11,036 nucleotides of DNA from Pseudomonadota bacterium. GTDB taxonomy: Bacteria; Pseudomonadota; Alphaproteobacteria; Rhizobiales; Xanthobacteraceae. The first letter of the stretch is position 1, and the number at the start of each line of letters is the position of its first letter. The stretch covers positions 1 through 11,036 of the forward strand of contig JAEYTQ010000036.1 of the NCBI GenBank assembly GCA_023433965.1, given 5' to 3'. Below are positions 1 through 10,834 of the stretch, piece after piece. The translations under genes and the position numbers were made by a program. The notes beneath the pieces were generated by a model. The model did no database searches. It saw only the letters and a list, made by a program, of their open reading frames with translations, and was not told where the DNA came from.

Positions 1-735
1 GACCGCGCCGAGATGCGCGCGCAGATGACGAAGGAGGCCGAGCGCGGCAACAAGCACTTCAGCCATTTCAGCCCCGAGACCAACCTGTTCGAGGAGCTGG
101 AGCGCGCGTTTCGCGACTATGGCGAAACCGGAACGGCGGTGACGCGGCATTACGTGCACGACGCCGAGGAGTCGGCGCTGCACGGCGCGGCGCCCGGTAC
201 CTTCACCGATTGGAAGAAGCTGCCGGAGAACTCGGACCTGTTGTTCTACGAGGGCCTGCACGGCGCCGTGGTCACCGACAAGGTCAACGTCGCGCGCTAT
301 GCCGATCTCAAGATCGGCGTGGTGCCCGTCATCAATCTCGAATGGATCCAGAAGCTGCATCGTGACCGCAGCGCGCGCGGTTATTCGACCGAGGCCGTCA
401 CCGACACCATCCTGCGGCGGATGCCCGATTACATCCACTACATCTGCCCGCAATTCACCGAGACCGACATCAACTTCCAGCGCGTGCCGACGGTGGACAC
501 CTCCAATCCGTTCGTCGCGCGCTGGATCCCGACGCCGGACGAATCGATGGTCGTGATCCGCTTCAAGAACCCGCGCGGCATCGACTTCCCCTACCTCCTC
601 TCGATGCTGCCGCAAAGCTGGATGTCGCGCGCCAATTCGATCGTCTGCCCGGGCGCCAAGCTCGACCTGGCGATGCAGCTGATCCTGACCCCGCTGATCA
701 TGCAGCTGATCGAGCGCAAGCGCAGCCTGAAGTAA
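1..735 (+). CDS. cbbP: Phosphoribulokinase CbbP, 3' part (5' end outside window)
   Basis: Phosphoribulokinase uses ATP to phosphorylate ribulose 5-phosphate to RuBP, the CO2 acceptor of the Calvin cycle. The frame is open from base 1 (first codons read D-R-A-E-M) to the TAA at 733-735 and gives 244 residues. The proteobacterial enzyme is about 290 residues, so roughly 47 N-terminal residues, including the P-loop, lie upstream of the window. Visible family signatures include GNKHFSHFSPETNLFEELE, a Walker-B-like region LLFYEGLHGA, INLEWIQKLHRDRSARGYS and the C-terminal PRGIDFPYLLSMLPQSWMSR. The internal ATG at 13 is not the true start, because conserved sequence continues in front of it. The gene is followed after 15 bases by cbbT, with a GAGGAGAG ribosome site in the gap, so the two are almost certainly cotranscribed. 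Assignment is from recognised family sequence. Confidence 0.96.
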   Translation, partial: DRAEMRAQMTKEAERGNKHFSHFSPETNLFEELERAFRDYGETGTAVTRHYVHDAEESALHGAAPGTFTDWKKLPENSDLLFYEGLHGAVVTDKVNVARYADLKIGVVPVINLEWIQKLHRDRSARGYSTEAVTDTILRRMPDYIHYICPQFTETDINFQRVPTVDTSNPFVARWIPTPDESMVVIRFKNPRGIDFPYLLSMLPQSWMSRANSIVCPGAKLDLAMQLILTPLIMQLIERKRSLK

Positions 736-750
736 CGAGGAGAGAACCCG

Positions 751-2768
751 ATGAACATCTCCGTCCACGCCGAAGCCGACGTCACGGCTGTCACGCACAA
801 CGATCTCGCCAATGCCGTCCGCTTCCTCGCGGTCGATGCCATCGAGACGTCGCAGTCGGGCCATCCCGGTCTGCCCATGGGAATGGCCGACGTCGCCACC
901 GTGCTGTTCTCCCGCTTTTTGAAATTCGACTCCGCCCACCCCAACTGGCCGGACCGCGACCGCTTCGTACTGTCGGCGGGGCACGGCTCGATGCTGCTCT
1001 ATGCGCTGCTGCATCTGACCGGCGGCGACGTCAGCCTCGACGACATCAAGGCCTTCCGGCAATGGGGCTCGAAGACGCCGGGCATCCCGAATATGGCCAC
1101 ACGCGCGGCGTCGAGACCACGACGGGACCACTGGGGCAGGGCATTGCGACCGCGGTCGGCATGGCGCTCGCCGAACGCATGGCCAATGCGCGGCATGGCG
1201 ACGGGCTCGTCGATCATTTCACCTATGTCATCGCCGGCGACGGCTGCCTGATGGAAGGCATCAGCCAGGAAGCGATCTCGCTCGCGGGCCATCTCGGGCT
1301 CGGCCGCCTCATCGTGCTGTTCGACGACAACGGCATCTCCATCGACGGTCCGACCTCGCTTGCGACGTCGGACGACCAGCTCGCGCGCTTCGCGGCCTCC
1401 GGCTGGTCGGCGCGCCGGGTCGACGGCCACGATTCCGAAGCCGTGGCGCAGGCGATTGCTGAGGAGCGGGAGACGGCACAGCCATCGCTGATCGCCTGCC
1501 GCACCATCATCGGCTATGGCGCGCCGGATCGGCAGGGCACCGAGAAGGCGCATGGCGCGCCGCTCGGCACCGAACAGACGGCGGCGGCGCGCCGGGCGCT
1601 TGGTTGGGACTATCAGCCCTTCGTGGTGCCGCTTCCTGTGCTCAAGACGTGGCGGATGATCGGGCAACGCGGACAGGTCGATCGGCTCGCCTGGCTCGAT
1701 CGCTACGAGCGCGCGACGCCGGAGCAGCGCGACCTGTTCGTCGAGGGCAAGGCCGTCGCTTTGCCCGCCGCCTATGTGCTGGCCGCCGCGAAGTTGCGCG
1801 AGCGTTTTGCCAGCGAGCGGCCGAAGCTCGCGACGCGGCAGGCCTCGCAACAGGTGCTCGACGGTATTGCTAGGACGATTCCGGGCCTGGTCGGCGGCTC
1901 CGCGGACCTGACGCATTCGAACCTCACGCATGCCAAGGCGCAGGCCCCGGTCAAGCGCGGGGCGTTCGGCGGCGATTACATCCACTATGGCATTCGCGAG
2001 CACGGCATGGCCGCCGCCATGAACGGTCTCGCGCTGCATGGCGGCTTCATCCCCTATGGCGGCACGTTCCTGGCGTTCTCCGATTACAGCCGGCCCGCGA
2101 TCCGCCTTGCCGCGCTGATGCGGCTGCGCGCCATCCATGTGATGACGCACGATTCCATAGGCCTGGGCGAGGATGGCCCGACGCACCAGCCGGTCGAGCA
2201 ACTGGCGGCGCTGCGCGTGATTCCGAACCTGCTGGTGTTCCGTCCCGCCGACGCGGTGGAGACGCTGGAGGCGTGGGACTGCGCACTCGGCTCCGAGAAC
2301 CGCCCGTCCGTGCTGTGCCTGTCGCGGCAGGCGCTGCCGACCTTCCGCAGCGATGCGCGCGGCAGAAACCGCGTCGCGAACGGTGCCTATCTCGTCGTCT
2401 CGCCGGATGGCGGCCGCGACGTGACGCTGATCGCAACCGGTTCGGAAGTGTCGATCGCGCTGGAAGCCGCGCGCCTGCTCGCGACCGAGCACGTCCGCGC
2501 GGCCGTGGTCTCCGCGCCCTGCTTCGCGCTGTTCGAGGAGCAGCCGGAGGACTACCGCGCCTCGGTGCTCGGCACCGCGCCACGGATCGGCATCGAGGCG
2601 GCGGTGTTGGGCGACTGGCCACGCTGGATCGGTGCCGACGGCGAGTTCGTCGGCATGCGCGGCTTCGGCGCCTCCGCGCCTGCGCCGGTGCTGTACCGTG
2701 AATTCGGCATCACGCCGCAGAGCGTTGCGGAGGCCGCCCGCCGGGCGATCGCCCGCAAGAGCCAATAA
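751..2768 (+). pseudogene. cbbT: Transketolase CbbT, frame broken by a one-base deletion
   Basis: Transketolase moves two-carbon units with thiamine diphosphate (TPP) to regenerate pentose phosphates in the Calvin cycle. The ATG at 751 follows a GAGGAGAG ribosome site. Frame 1 reads normal transketolase to residue 111 (…WGSKTPG, base 1083), including SGHPG (His38) and SAGHGS (His78). It then turns into unrelated sequence and stops at 1249-1251. The family sequence resumes in the -1 frame with HPEYGHTRG from base 1083 to the TAA at 2766-2768. That part carries the TPP/metal motif GDGCLMEG…DDNG (about residues 163-194 of the repaired protein) and the catalytic Glu of GIREHGM (about 417). Adding one C after 1083 (GGC-CAT) restores a 672-residue protein, the usual family length. 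There is no other damage, so this is either a sequencing error or a recent mutation. No slippery heptamer is visible at the join. An internal restart at the ATG at 1062 would lose His38 and His78. As written the gene does not give full-length enzyme. Confidence 0.9.
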
Positions 2769-2780
2769 GGAGGACGACCC

Positions 2781-5365
<2,585 letters not shown>

Positions 5366-5377
5366 GGAGTTTAGAAC

Positions 5378-5785
5378 ATGAAACTGACCCAGGGCTGCTT
5401 CTCGTTCCTACCCGATCTGACCGACGACCAGATAACCAAGCAGGTGCAGTATTGCCTCGCCAACGGCTGGGCAGTGAACATCGAGTTCACCGACGATCCG
5501 CATCCCCGCAACACCTATTGGGAGATGTGGGGCTTGCCGATGTTCGATCTTCAGGACGCCGCCGGGGTCATGATGGAGCTCGCCGAATGCCGCAGGGTGT
5601 ATAGCGATCGCTACATCCGCGTCAGCGGCTTCGATTCCAGCCATGGATGGGAATCGGTGCGGATTTCCTTCCTGGTCAACCGGCCGAAGCAGGAGGCGGA
5701 GTTCGAGCTGGTGCGCCAGGAGGTGGCGGGCCGCGCGATCCGTTACACAACCGTGCGCAAGCCGGCCGCGCACGCATCGGCCTAA
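5378..5785 (+). CDS. cbbS: RuBisCO small subunit, form IC
   Basis: This is the small subunit of the L8S8 RuBisCO, capping the octameric large-subunit core and needed for full activity. The 135-residue product begins [19 protein letters not shown] and carries the conserved [27 protein letters not shown] region at residues 31-57. After about residue 100 it has the C-terminal extension ([16 protein letters not shown]…GRAIRYT) characteristic of red-type small subunits, which forms a beta-hairpin in the central solvent channel. The start ATG at 5378 follows GAGGAG (5364-5369), which overlaps the cbbL stop region. The stop TAA is at 5783-5785. A strong hairpin lies just downstream, before cbbX. Confidence 0.98.
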   Translation: MKLTQGCFSFLPDLTDDQITKQVQYCLANGWAVNIEFTDDPHPRNTYWEMWGLPMFDLQDAAGVMMELAECRRVYSDRYIRVSGFDSSHGWESVRISFLVNRPKQEAEFELVRQEVAGRAIRYTTVRKPAAHASA

Positions 5786-5839
5786 GCCGTTCTCCTCCGC
5801 GCGGAGCGCTCCCTGCTCCGTATCCTTGGGCGGACCACT

Positions 5840-5866
5840 GCTTCGCCGCTTCCCCGGCGGCGAAGC
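5840..5866 (+). promoter_or_regulatory. Strong stem-loop in the cbbS-cbbX gap
   Basis: A perfect 10-bp stem, GCTTCGCCGC (5840-5849) with GCGGCGAAGC (5857-5866), encloses a 7-base loop. It is followed by CTCCTTTCTTC, pyrimidine-rich but not a clean U-tract. A second, loopless 12-base palindrome CTCCGCGCGGAG lies upstream at 5795-5806. The structure sits 54 bases after the cbbS stop and 20 bases before the cbbX start. It could be a leaky terminator or a 3' barrier to exonucleases that keeps cbbLS mRNA more abundant than cbbX and cbbE. The stem is seen directly. The function is inferred. Confidence 0.6.
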
Positions 5867-5886
5867 TCCTTTCTTCGAGGGTAGCC

Positions 5887-6819
5887 ATGCTCGATGTGCC
5901 TCATGCAGCGACGACCGAACGCAGCGAGACTCACTTCGATCTTCGCAAGGAGGCCGAAGCGGCCGGGATCACCGCGACGCTGCAACAGCTCGATCAGGAA
6001 TTGATAGGCCTCAAGCCGGTCAAAAGCCGCGTGCGCCAGATCGCCTCGCTGCTGCTGATCGAACGTATACGGCAGCGCGCCGGCCTCGCATCGGCGCCGC
6101 CGACGCTGCACATGTCCTTCACCGGCAATCCTGGAACCGGCAAAACGACCGTCGCGTTGCGCATGGCCAGAATTCTGCACGGCCTCGGCTTCGTGCGGCG
6201 CGGGCAGGTGATCTCGGTGACGCGCGACGATCTGGTCGGCCAATATATCGGCCACACCGCGCCGAAGACGAAGGAGATCCTGAAGAAGGCGATGGGCGGT
6301 GTGCTGTTCATCGACGAGGCCTATTACCTGCACCGGCCCGACAACGAGCGCGACTACGGCCAGGAGGCGATCGAGATCCTGCTTCAGGTAATGGAGAACC
6401 AGCGCGAGGATCTCGTCGTAATCCTCGCCGGCTATGGCGAGCGCATGACGAGCTTCTTCGCCTCCAATCCCGGCTTCCGCTCCCGCATCGCCCACCACAT
6501 CGAATTCCCCGACTATGCCGAGGCCGAGCTGCTGGTCATTGCCGAGCTGATGCTGAAGGAGCGGGGCTATCGTTTCTCGGCGGCGGCGCGCGAGGCGTTC
6601 GAGAAGTACATTGCGCTGCGCCGGACCCAGCCGTTCTTCTCCAACGCGCGCTCGATCCGCAACGCGGTCGACCGCATCCGGCTGCGGCAGGCCGACCGCC
6701 TGGTGTCCGATCTCGACCGCATGCTCGACGTCGCCGATCTCGAGACCATCGATCCCATGGACGTGATGGCGAGCCGCGTCTTCAGCGGCGGTACTGACGC
6801 GCGGAGCGCCAAGCCGTGA
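5887..6819 (+). CDS. cbbX: Red-type RuBisCO activase CbbX (AAA+ ATPase)
   Basis: CbbX is a hexameric AAA+ motor that removes inhibitory sugar phosphates such as RuBP from form IC/ID RuBisCO by pulling on the large-subunit C-terminus. The product has 310 residues, the usual length. Visible elements are Walker [10 protein letters not shown] (80-88), pore loop YIGHTAPKT (120-128), Walker [10 protein letters not shown] (139-147) and the arginine-rich NPGFRSRI (194-201), which includes likely arginine fingers. The C-terminal helical lid includes [20 protein letters not shown]. The frame is open further upstream to an ATG at 5647 inside cbbS. I chose 5887 because MLDVP…HFDLRKE fits the family N-terminus and a CGAGGG ribosome site precedes it at 5876-5881. 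The stop overlaps the cbbE start by four bases. Confidence 0.97.
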   Translation: MLDVPHAATTERSETHFDLRKEAEAAGITATLQQLDQELIGLKPVKSRVRQIASLLLIERIRQRAGLASAPPTLHMSFTGNPGTGKTTVALRMARILHGLGFVRRGQVISVTRDDLVGQYIGHTAPKTKEILKKAMGGVLFIDEAYYLHRPDNERDYGQEAIEILLQVMENQREDLVVILAGYGERMTSFFASNPGFRSRIAHHIEFPDYAEAELLVIAELMLKERGYRFSAAAREAFEKYIALRRTQPFFSNARSIRNAVDRIRLRQADRLVSDLDRMLDVADLETIDPMDVMASRVFSGGTDARSAKP

Positions 6820-7553
6820 CCGGAGACATCATGATCGCTCCCTCGATCCTGGCGGCGGATTTCGCCAGGCTCGGCGAGGAGGTTGCCGCCATCGATGCGG
6901 CCGGGGCGGACTGGATCCATTGCGATGTCATGGACGGACATTTCGTGCCGAACATCAGCTTTGGCGCCGACGTCATCAAGGCAATCCGGCCGCTGACGAA
7001 GAAGATCTTCGACGTTCACCTGATGATCGCGCCGGTCGATTCCTACCTCGAGGCGTTCGTGAAGGCCGGGGCCGACGTGATCACCGTTCATGCCGAAGCG
7101 GGCGCCCATCTTGACCGCTCGCTCCAGGCGATCCGTGCGCTCGGCAAAAAGGCCGGCGTCAGTCTGTGTCCGTCGACGCCCGAGAATGCGATCGAATATG
7201 TGCTCGATCGTCTCGACCTAATCTTGGTGATGACGGTCAATCCGGGATTCGGTGGCCAGTCCTTCCTTGAATCACAGCTCCAGAAGATCGGGCGGATCAG
7301 AGCCATGATCGGCGAGCGGCCGATCCGGCTCGAGGTCGATGGCGGGATCACGCGTGACAATGCTGCCGCCGTGGTGGCGGCGGGCGCCGATACGCTGGTC
7401 GCGGGTTCAGCGGTGTTTCGCGGCAAGAGCGTTGCCGACTATACCGCAAATATCCAGGCCATCCGCATGGCCGCCGAGACCGGCCGGGTTCGGAAGCGCC
7501 AAGATGACATTGTGCGCCCGATGCACCTCGGCGAAGGCGCGCGCACCCGGTGA
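6816..7553 (+). CDS. cbbE: Ribulose-phosphate 3-epimerase CbbE (Rpe)
   Basis: This enzyme interconverts ribulose 5-phosphate and xylulose 5-phosphate, feeding phosphoribulokinase with the transketolase products. The 245-residue TIM barrel shows [10 protein letters not shown] (7-16), [14 protein letters not shown] (metal ligands His35 and Asp37), FDVHLM (His68), [10 protein letters not shown] (139-148), LEVDGGI (Asp175) and the phosphate-binding VAGSAVF. The GTG at 6816 overlaps the cbbX stop (GTGA) and gives [10 protein letters not shown], matching the usual spacing before IAPS. The ATG at 6831, with GGAG at 6822-6825, is a close alternative. The last ~22 residues (from about GRVRKRQDD) are a polar tail beyond the core fold. 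Position 118 is Cys in SLCPSTP where I would expect Asn. It appears to be the last gene of the cbb operon. Confidence 0.95.
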   Translation: MTGDIMIAPSILAADFARLGEEVAAIDAAGADWIHCDVMDGHFVPNISFGADVIKAIRPLTKKIFDVHLMIAPVDSYLEAFVKAGADVITVHAEAGAHLDRSLQAIRALGKKAGVSLCPSTPENAIEYVLDRLDLILVMTVNPGFGGQSFLESQLQKIGRIRAMIGERPIRLEVDGGITRDNAAAVVAAGADTLVAGSAVFRGKSVADYTANIQAIRMAAETGRVRKRQDDIVRPMHLGEGARTR

Positions 7554-7760
7554 ACTACGGGTCGCATCAGCAGGTGATTGCGCGACAGGTATCGCCGGCT
7601 CGGGCACGCGGAGTTTTTCCCGGGATACTACGGAAAATCTGACACCATTCGGCAATACCCTTCATGTCGGGGTAACCAACGGCGTCGAAGCACGCACGTG
7701 ATTAACAGCGATGCAATGCGCCGCTCCACAATCTGTGGTTCAAGAGCTGCAGAGGACGGA
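7554..7760. other. Gap between cbb operon and FIST gene
   Basis: These 207 bases have no supported gene, although the FIST frame stays open back to 7578. I see no convincing U-tract terminator or sigma-70 promoter. A short inverted repeat CCACA-ATC-TGTGG lies at 7726-7738, 22 bases before the FIST start. The stretch from about 7611 to 7720 is less GC-rich than the flanking genes and is the likeliest place for a promoter. The end of the cbb operon is therefore inferred from the gap, not from a recognised stop signal. Confidence 0.4.
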
Positions 7761-8912
7761 ATGCAGATTCAATACCTTCACTGGAATGCTGCCCATGGTT
7801 GGCGCGGAGCGGATGCCCTGCGCGAGCCGCCCCAACTCGTGCTCTATTTCGGCAGCCGTGAGCAACTCGTGGACGGGTGGCGGTATCGCGAGCTTCGCGG
7901 TCGCTATCCCGACAGCCATATCGTCGGTTGCAGCAGCGGCGGGCAGATCCATGGCGACGACATCTGCGATGACGAAGTCGTTGCAGTCGCCTTACGCTTC
8001 GCTAACACGCAGGTGCGTTTGGTGCAGGAGGTCGTCGAGAACCGCGAGGCGTCGCGGGCCTGCGGCGCGCGACTTGCCCGCCAGGCGCTGGCGGCGGATC
8101 TAGCCGGCATGTTCGTGCTGTCGGACGGACTGGCGGTGAATGGCGGCGAGCTGCTTGCCGGGATCACCGATATCCTCGGACCCGATCTACCCGTCACCGG
8201 CGGGCTCGCCGGCGATGGGTCTCAATTCGCGCAGACCATCGTCGGGGCCGATGAAGAGCCGTTGCCGAACCGCGTCGCCGCAGTCGCTTTCTACGGCGCC
8301 TCGTTCCGTTTCGCGCATGGTTGTGCCGGCGGCTGGGACGTGTTCGGGCCGCGCCGCAAGGTGACGAAGGCACGAGGATCCGTGGTCGTTGAGCTTGATG
8401 GCGAGCCGCCGCTGGACCTCTACACCCGCTATCTCGGCGAGGAGGAGGCCGAGGCGATGCCGGGCTCGGGTTTGGCGTTCCCCTTGCGGATTCACGACGA
8501 GGCTGCGCCGAACCGGCAGATCGTGCGCTCGGTGTTTGCGGTGGATCGCAATGACCGCACCCTGACGTTCGCGGCCGACATTCCGGAAGGATGCACCGCG
8601 CAGTTGATGCGAGCGAATTTCGACAGCCTCGCTGCAGGGGCTGGCGAGGCCGGCAGGCAGGCGCGCAGCGCCCTCACGGGAGAAATCGCCGGCGACAAGC
8701 TTGCGATCCTGGTGAGCTGTATTGGGCGGCGCAGGGTGATGGGGCAGCGTACACAGGACGAGCTGGATGCCGTCGCCGCCGAACTCGGCGAGGACGTCGT
8801 GCGGATCGGGTTCTACTCCTACGGCGAATTCGCGCCGCCGGCCGCGTCGGGCCGTTGCGAGCTGCACAACCAGACCATGACCGTCACCATGATCGCGGAG
8901 ACGGCTGCATGA
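7761..8912 (+). CDS. FIST-domain sensory protein (FIST_N + FIST_C)
   Basis: FIST domains are soluble sensory modules thought to bind small ligands and usually work with histidine kinases, chemoreceptors or c-di-GMP enzymes. The 383-residue product shows LVLYFGSREQL (26-36), the FIST_N signature HIVGCSSGGQIHG (53-65), LPVTGGLAGDG (143-153) and the FIST_C signatures LVSCIGRRRVMGQRTQDE (317-334), GFYSYGEFAPP (350-360) and CELHNQTMTVT (366-376). No signal peptide or membrane segment is visible, so it should be cytoplasmic. I chose the ATG at 7761 because AGAGGA precedes it at 7751-7756. The in-frame ATG at 7716 has weaker support. Its last codons overlap the start of the GGDEF-EAL gene (ATGA), so the two are translationally coupled and likely form a sensor/output pair. 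The ligand cannot be told from sequence. Confidence 0.9.
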   Translation: MQIQYLHWNAAHGWRGADALREPPQLVLYFGSREQLVDGWRYRELRGRYPDSHIVGCSSGGQIHGDDICDDEVVAVALRFANTQVRLVQEVVENREASRACGARLARQALAADLAGMFVLSDGLAVNGGELLAGITDILGPDLPVTGGLAGDGSQFAQTIVGADEEPLPNRVAAVAFYGASFRFAHGCAGGWDVFGPRRKVTKARGSVVVELDGEPPLDLYTRYLGEEEAEAMPGSGLAFPLRIHDEAAPNRQIVRSVFAVDRNDRTLTFAADIPEGCTAQLMRANFDSLAAGAGEAGRQARSALTGEIAGDKLAILVSCIGRRRVMGQRTQDELDAVAAELGEDVVRIGFYSYGEFAPPAASGRCELHNQTMTVTMIAETAA

Positions 8913-10786
8913 CCATACATCGGTTGCTTGCAAGGCAGATTCGCCAGTCGACGGACGAGTCCGGAAAGATCGACCTGGCCAAGCTCGGCGAGCTCGTCAG
9001 CGCGGCCTACGAGGAGAGCGATCGAGATCGCCGCCGCACCGACCGTGCGATCAAGCTGATGATCGAGGAGCTCGAACAGACCCATAAGCGCGCCGAACAG
9101 GATCTGCTGCGCGCGCGCGAATTCCTCGACAGCATCATCGAGAACATTCCTATCGCTGTGTTCGCCAAGGATGCCAAGGACTCCCGTTACGTCCTGCTCA
9201 ACCGCGCCGGGGAGGAATACTACGGCATGCCGCGGGAGGCGATGCTGGGCAAGACCCCTGAGCAGATCTTCCCGGGCGAGATCGCCCGCGTCGTCCACGA
9301 GCAGGACCGCCGCGTCGTCGATAGCGGCAACCCCATGTTTCTCGAAGGGCATCCGCTCGAATTCGGCGTCAAGGGCCACGATCGTCTCGTCAACTCGCGC
9401 AAGCTGCTGATCAGGGACGGCAGCGGTGCTCCGCAATACCTGGTCGGGGTGATCGAGGACGTCACCGAGAGGATCACGAACGAGGCGCGGATCAGCCATC
9501 TTGCGCATCATGATGCGTTGACCGACCTGCCGAACCGCAGCGCCTTCAACGCGGCGCTGGACGAACGACTGGAGCGGGCGCAGGAGGCGTCGTCCAGTTT
9601 TGCCGTGCTGAGCCTCGACCTCGACCGTTTCAAGGAGGTCAACGACGTGTTCGGCCACCCCGTCGGCGACATGCTGATGCGGGCGGCGGCTGACCGGCTT
9701 GCCGCGGAAGCCGAAGGTGCCTTCGTCGCCCGCATCGGCGGCGACGAGTTCATGATCCTGATGCCCGACCATATCAGTCGCGAGGACGTTCTGGCGCTGG
9801 CCGAACGCCTGGTGGAGACGATCGGCCGGGAGCTGGAGGTCGACGACTATCTGCTGCACGCGGGCCTCAGCGTCGGTATCGCGTTCTATCCAGACGACGG
9901 CGTGAACGCCGCGACATTGCTCGCCAATGCCGACTCGGCCCTGTATCGTGCGAAGCGCGAGGGCAGGGGCCGGGTCCGTTGCTTCGTATCCGAGATGGAT
10001 CAGGAGCTGCGCGAGCGCAGGCTGTTGCAGCACGATCTGAGACAGGCGCTGGAACAGGACCAGCTCGTCGTTTACTTCCAGCCGCAGGCGCGGGTGGATG
10101 GCGAAGTCACCGGCTTCGAGGCGCTGCTGCGCTGGAATCATCCGACGCGGGGTTTCGTCCCGCCGGACCAGTTCATTCCGCTCGCCGAGGAGAACGGGCT
10201 GATCATCGAGATCGGCGAATGGGTCTTGCGCGAAGCGTGCCGTGAGGCGGCGTCATGGCCGCGGCCGTTGCAGGTGGCGGTCAATCTGTCCCCGATCCAG
10301 TTCCAGGCTGGCGATCTCGAACGTTCGATTCACCAGATCCTGCTGGAGACCGGGCTTTCGCCGACGCGGCTCGAGGTCGAGATCACCGAGGGCGTGCTGA
10401 TCGGCGATTTCACCCGCGCGCTCGATCTGCTGCGGCGGCTGAAGGCGCTCGGTGTTCGGATCGCGATGGACGATTTCGGCACCGGTTATTCCTCGCTGTC
10501 CTATCTGCAGTCGTTCCCGTGCGACAAGATCAAGATCGATCGCAGTTTCATCTTCGATCTCGAGGCGAAGCCGCAATCGGCCGAGATCGTCCGCGCCGTC
10601 CTGAGCCTCGCGCACGCCCTGAACATTCCGGTCATCGCCGAAGGGGTGGAGACGGAGGCCCAGCGCGCCTTTCTGGCCCGGGAAGCTTGTGAAGAGATGC
10701 AGGGCTATCTGGTCGGCCGACCCGACCTGATGGAACGCTATCTAGACCTGGTCGGGGTGACGGTCGAGCGCCGCCTCTACGCCTAG
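8909..10786 (+). CDS. PAS-GGDEF-EAL cyclic-di-GMP enzyme
   Basis: This protein can in principle both make and degrade the second messenger cyclic di-GMP. The 625-residue product has, in order: a charged helical N-terminus (1-75, probably coiled coil); a PAS domain (about 71-188, ending VGVIEDVTERITNEARI); a GGDEF domain (about 195-360) with intact GGDEF at 277-281; and an EAL domain (about 372-610). The EAL domain keeps EAL (404-406), VNLS (Asn459), EITEG (Glu491), MDDFGTG (Asp521, Asp522), Lys540, KID (Asp544), IAEGVET (Glu578) and QGYL (Gln598). Both catalytic sites therefore look intact. The RxxD inhibitory site usually found just before GGDEF is absent: the aligned residues are AEGA. There are no membrane segments. 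The ATG at 8909 overlaps the FIST stop, which fixes the start and suggests FIST controls this enzyme. The net activity is not predictable. Confidence 0.95.
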   Translation: MTIHRLLARQIRQSTDESGKIDLAKLGELVSAAYEESDRDRRRTDRAIKLMIEELEQTHKRAEQDLLRAREFLDSIIENIPIAVFAKDAKDSRYVLLNRAGEEYYGMPREAMLGKTPEQIFPGEIARVVHEQDRRVVDSGNPMFLEGHPLEFGVKGHDRLVNSRKLLIRDGSGAPQYLVGVIEDVTERITNEARISHLAHHDALTDLPNRSAFNAALDERLERAQEASSSFAVLSLDLDRFKEVNDVFGHPVGDMLMRAAADRLAAEAEGAFVARIGGDEFMILMPDHISREDVLALAERLVETIGRELEVDDYLLHAGLSVGIAFYPDDGVNAATLLANADSALYRAKREGRGRVRCFVSEMDQELRERRLLQHDLRQALEQDQLVVYFQPQARVDGEVTGFEALLRWNHPTRGFVPPDQFIPLAEENGLIIEIGEWVLREACREAASWPRPLQVAVNLSPIQFQAGDLERSIHQILLETGLSPTRLEVEITEGVLIGDFTRALDLLRRLKALGVRIAMDDFGTGYSSLSYLQSFPCDKIKIDRSFIFDLEAKPQSAEIVRAVLSLAHALNIPVIAEGVETEAQRAFLAREACEEMQGYLVGRPDLMERYLDLVGVTVERRLYA

Positions 10787-10800
10787 CGCGCCTGGGCGCG
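10787..10800 (+). terminator. GC hairpin right after the GGDEF-EAL stop
   Basis: CGCGC-CTGG-GCGCG immediately follows the TAG at 10784-10786 (five GC pairs with a four-base loop, extendable to six). No U-tract follows, so it would be a weak or factor-dependent terminator at best. The repeat is seen directly. The terminator role is an inference. Confidence 0.3.
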
Positions 10801-10816
10801 AGTCCCGCACGAACGT

Positions 10817-10834
10817 TTGGAACTAAAATTCCAA
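10817..10834. repeat. AT-rich inverted repeat TTGGAA-N6-TTCCAA
   Basis: A perfect 6-bp inverted repeat with the spacer CTAAAA stands out as AT-rich in GC-rich surroundings. It lies in the 170-base gap between the GGDEF-EAL gene and the small downstream gene, about 120 bases before the latter's start. It could be an operator for a dimeric regulator or a small RNA hairpin. It contains GGAAC, the -35 word of alphaproteobacterial EcfG promoters, but no CGTT at 16-17 bases downstream, so I do not call a promoter. Confidence 0.35.

Noticed and set aside
1062..1083. Programmed -1 frameshift or internal restart rescuing cbbT
   Set aside because: No slippery heptamer or obvious downstream pseudoknot was seen. 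Restart at 1062 has no good ribosome site and would drop the His residues that bind the cofactor and substrate.
7588..7626. Possible terminator near TTTTT after cbbE
   Set aside because: The TTTTT at 7614-7618 is not preceded by a stem longer than about 3-5 imperfect pairs, so I could not support a hairpin.
8819..10141. 440-codon minus-strand frame opposite the GGDEF-EAL gene
   Set aside because: Antisense shadow of a gene with all catalytic motifs in place. Composition is typical of antisense GC-rich frames.
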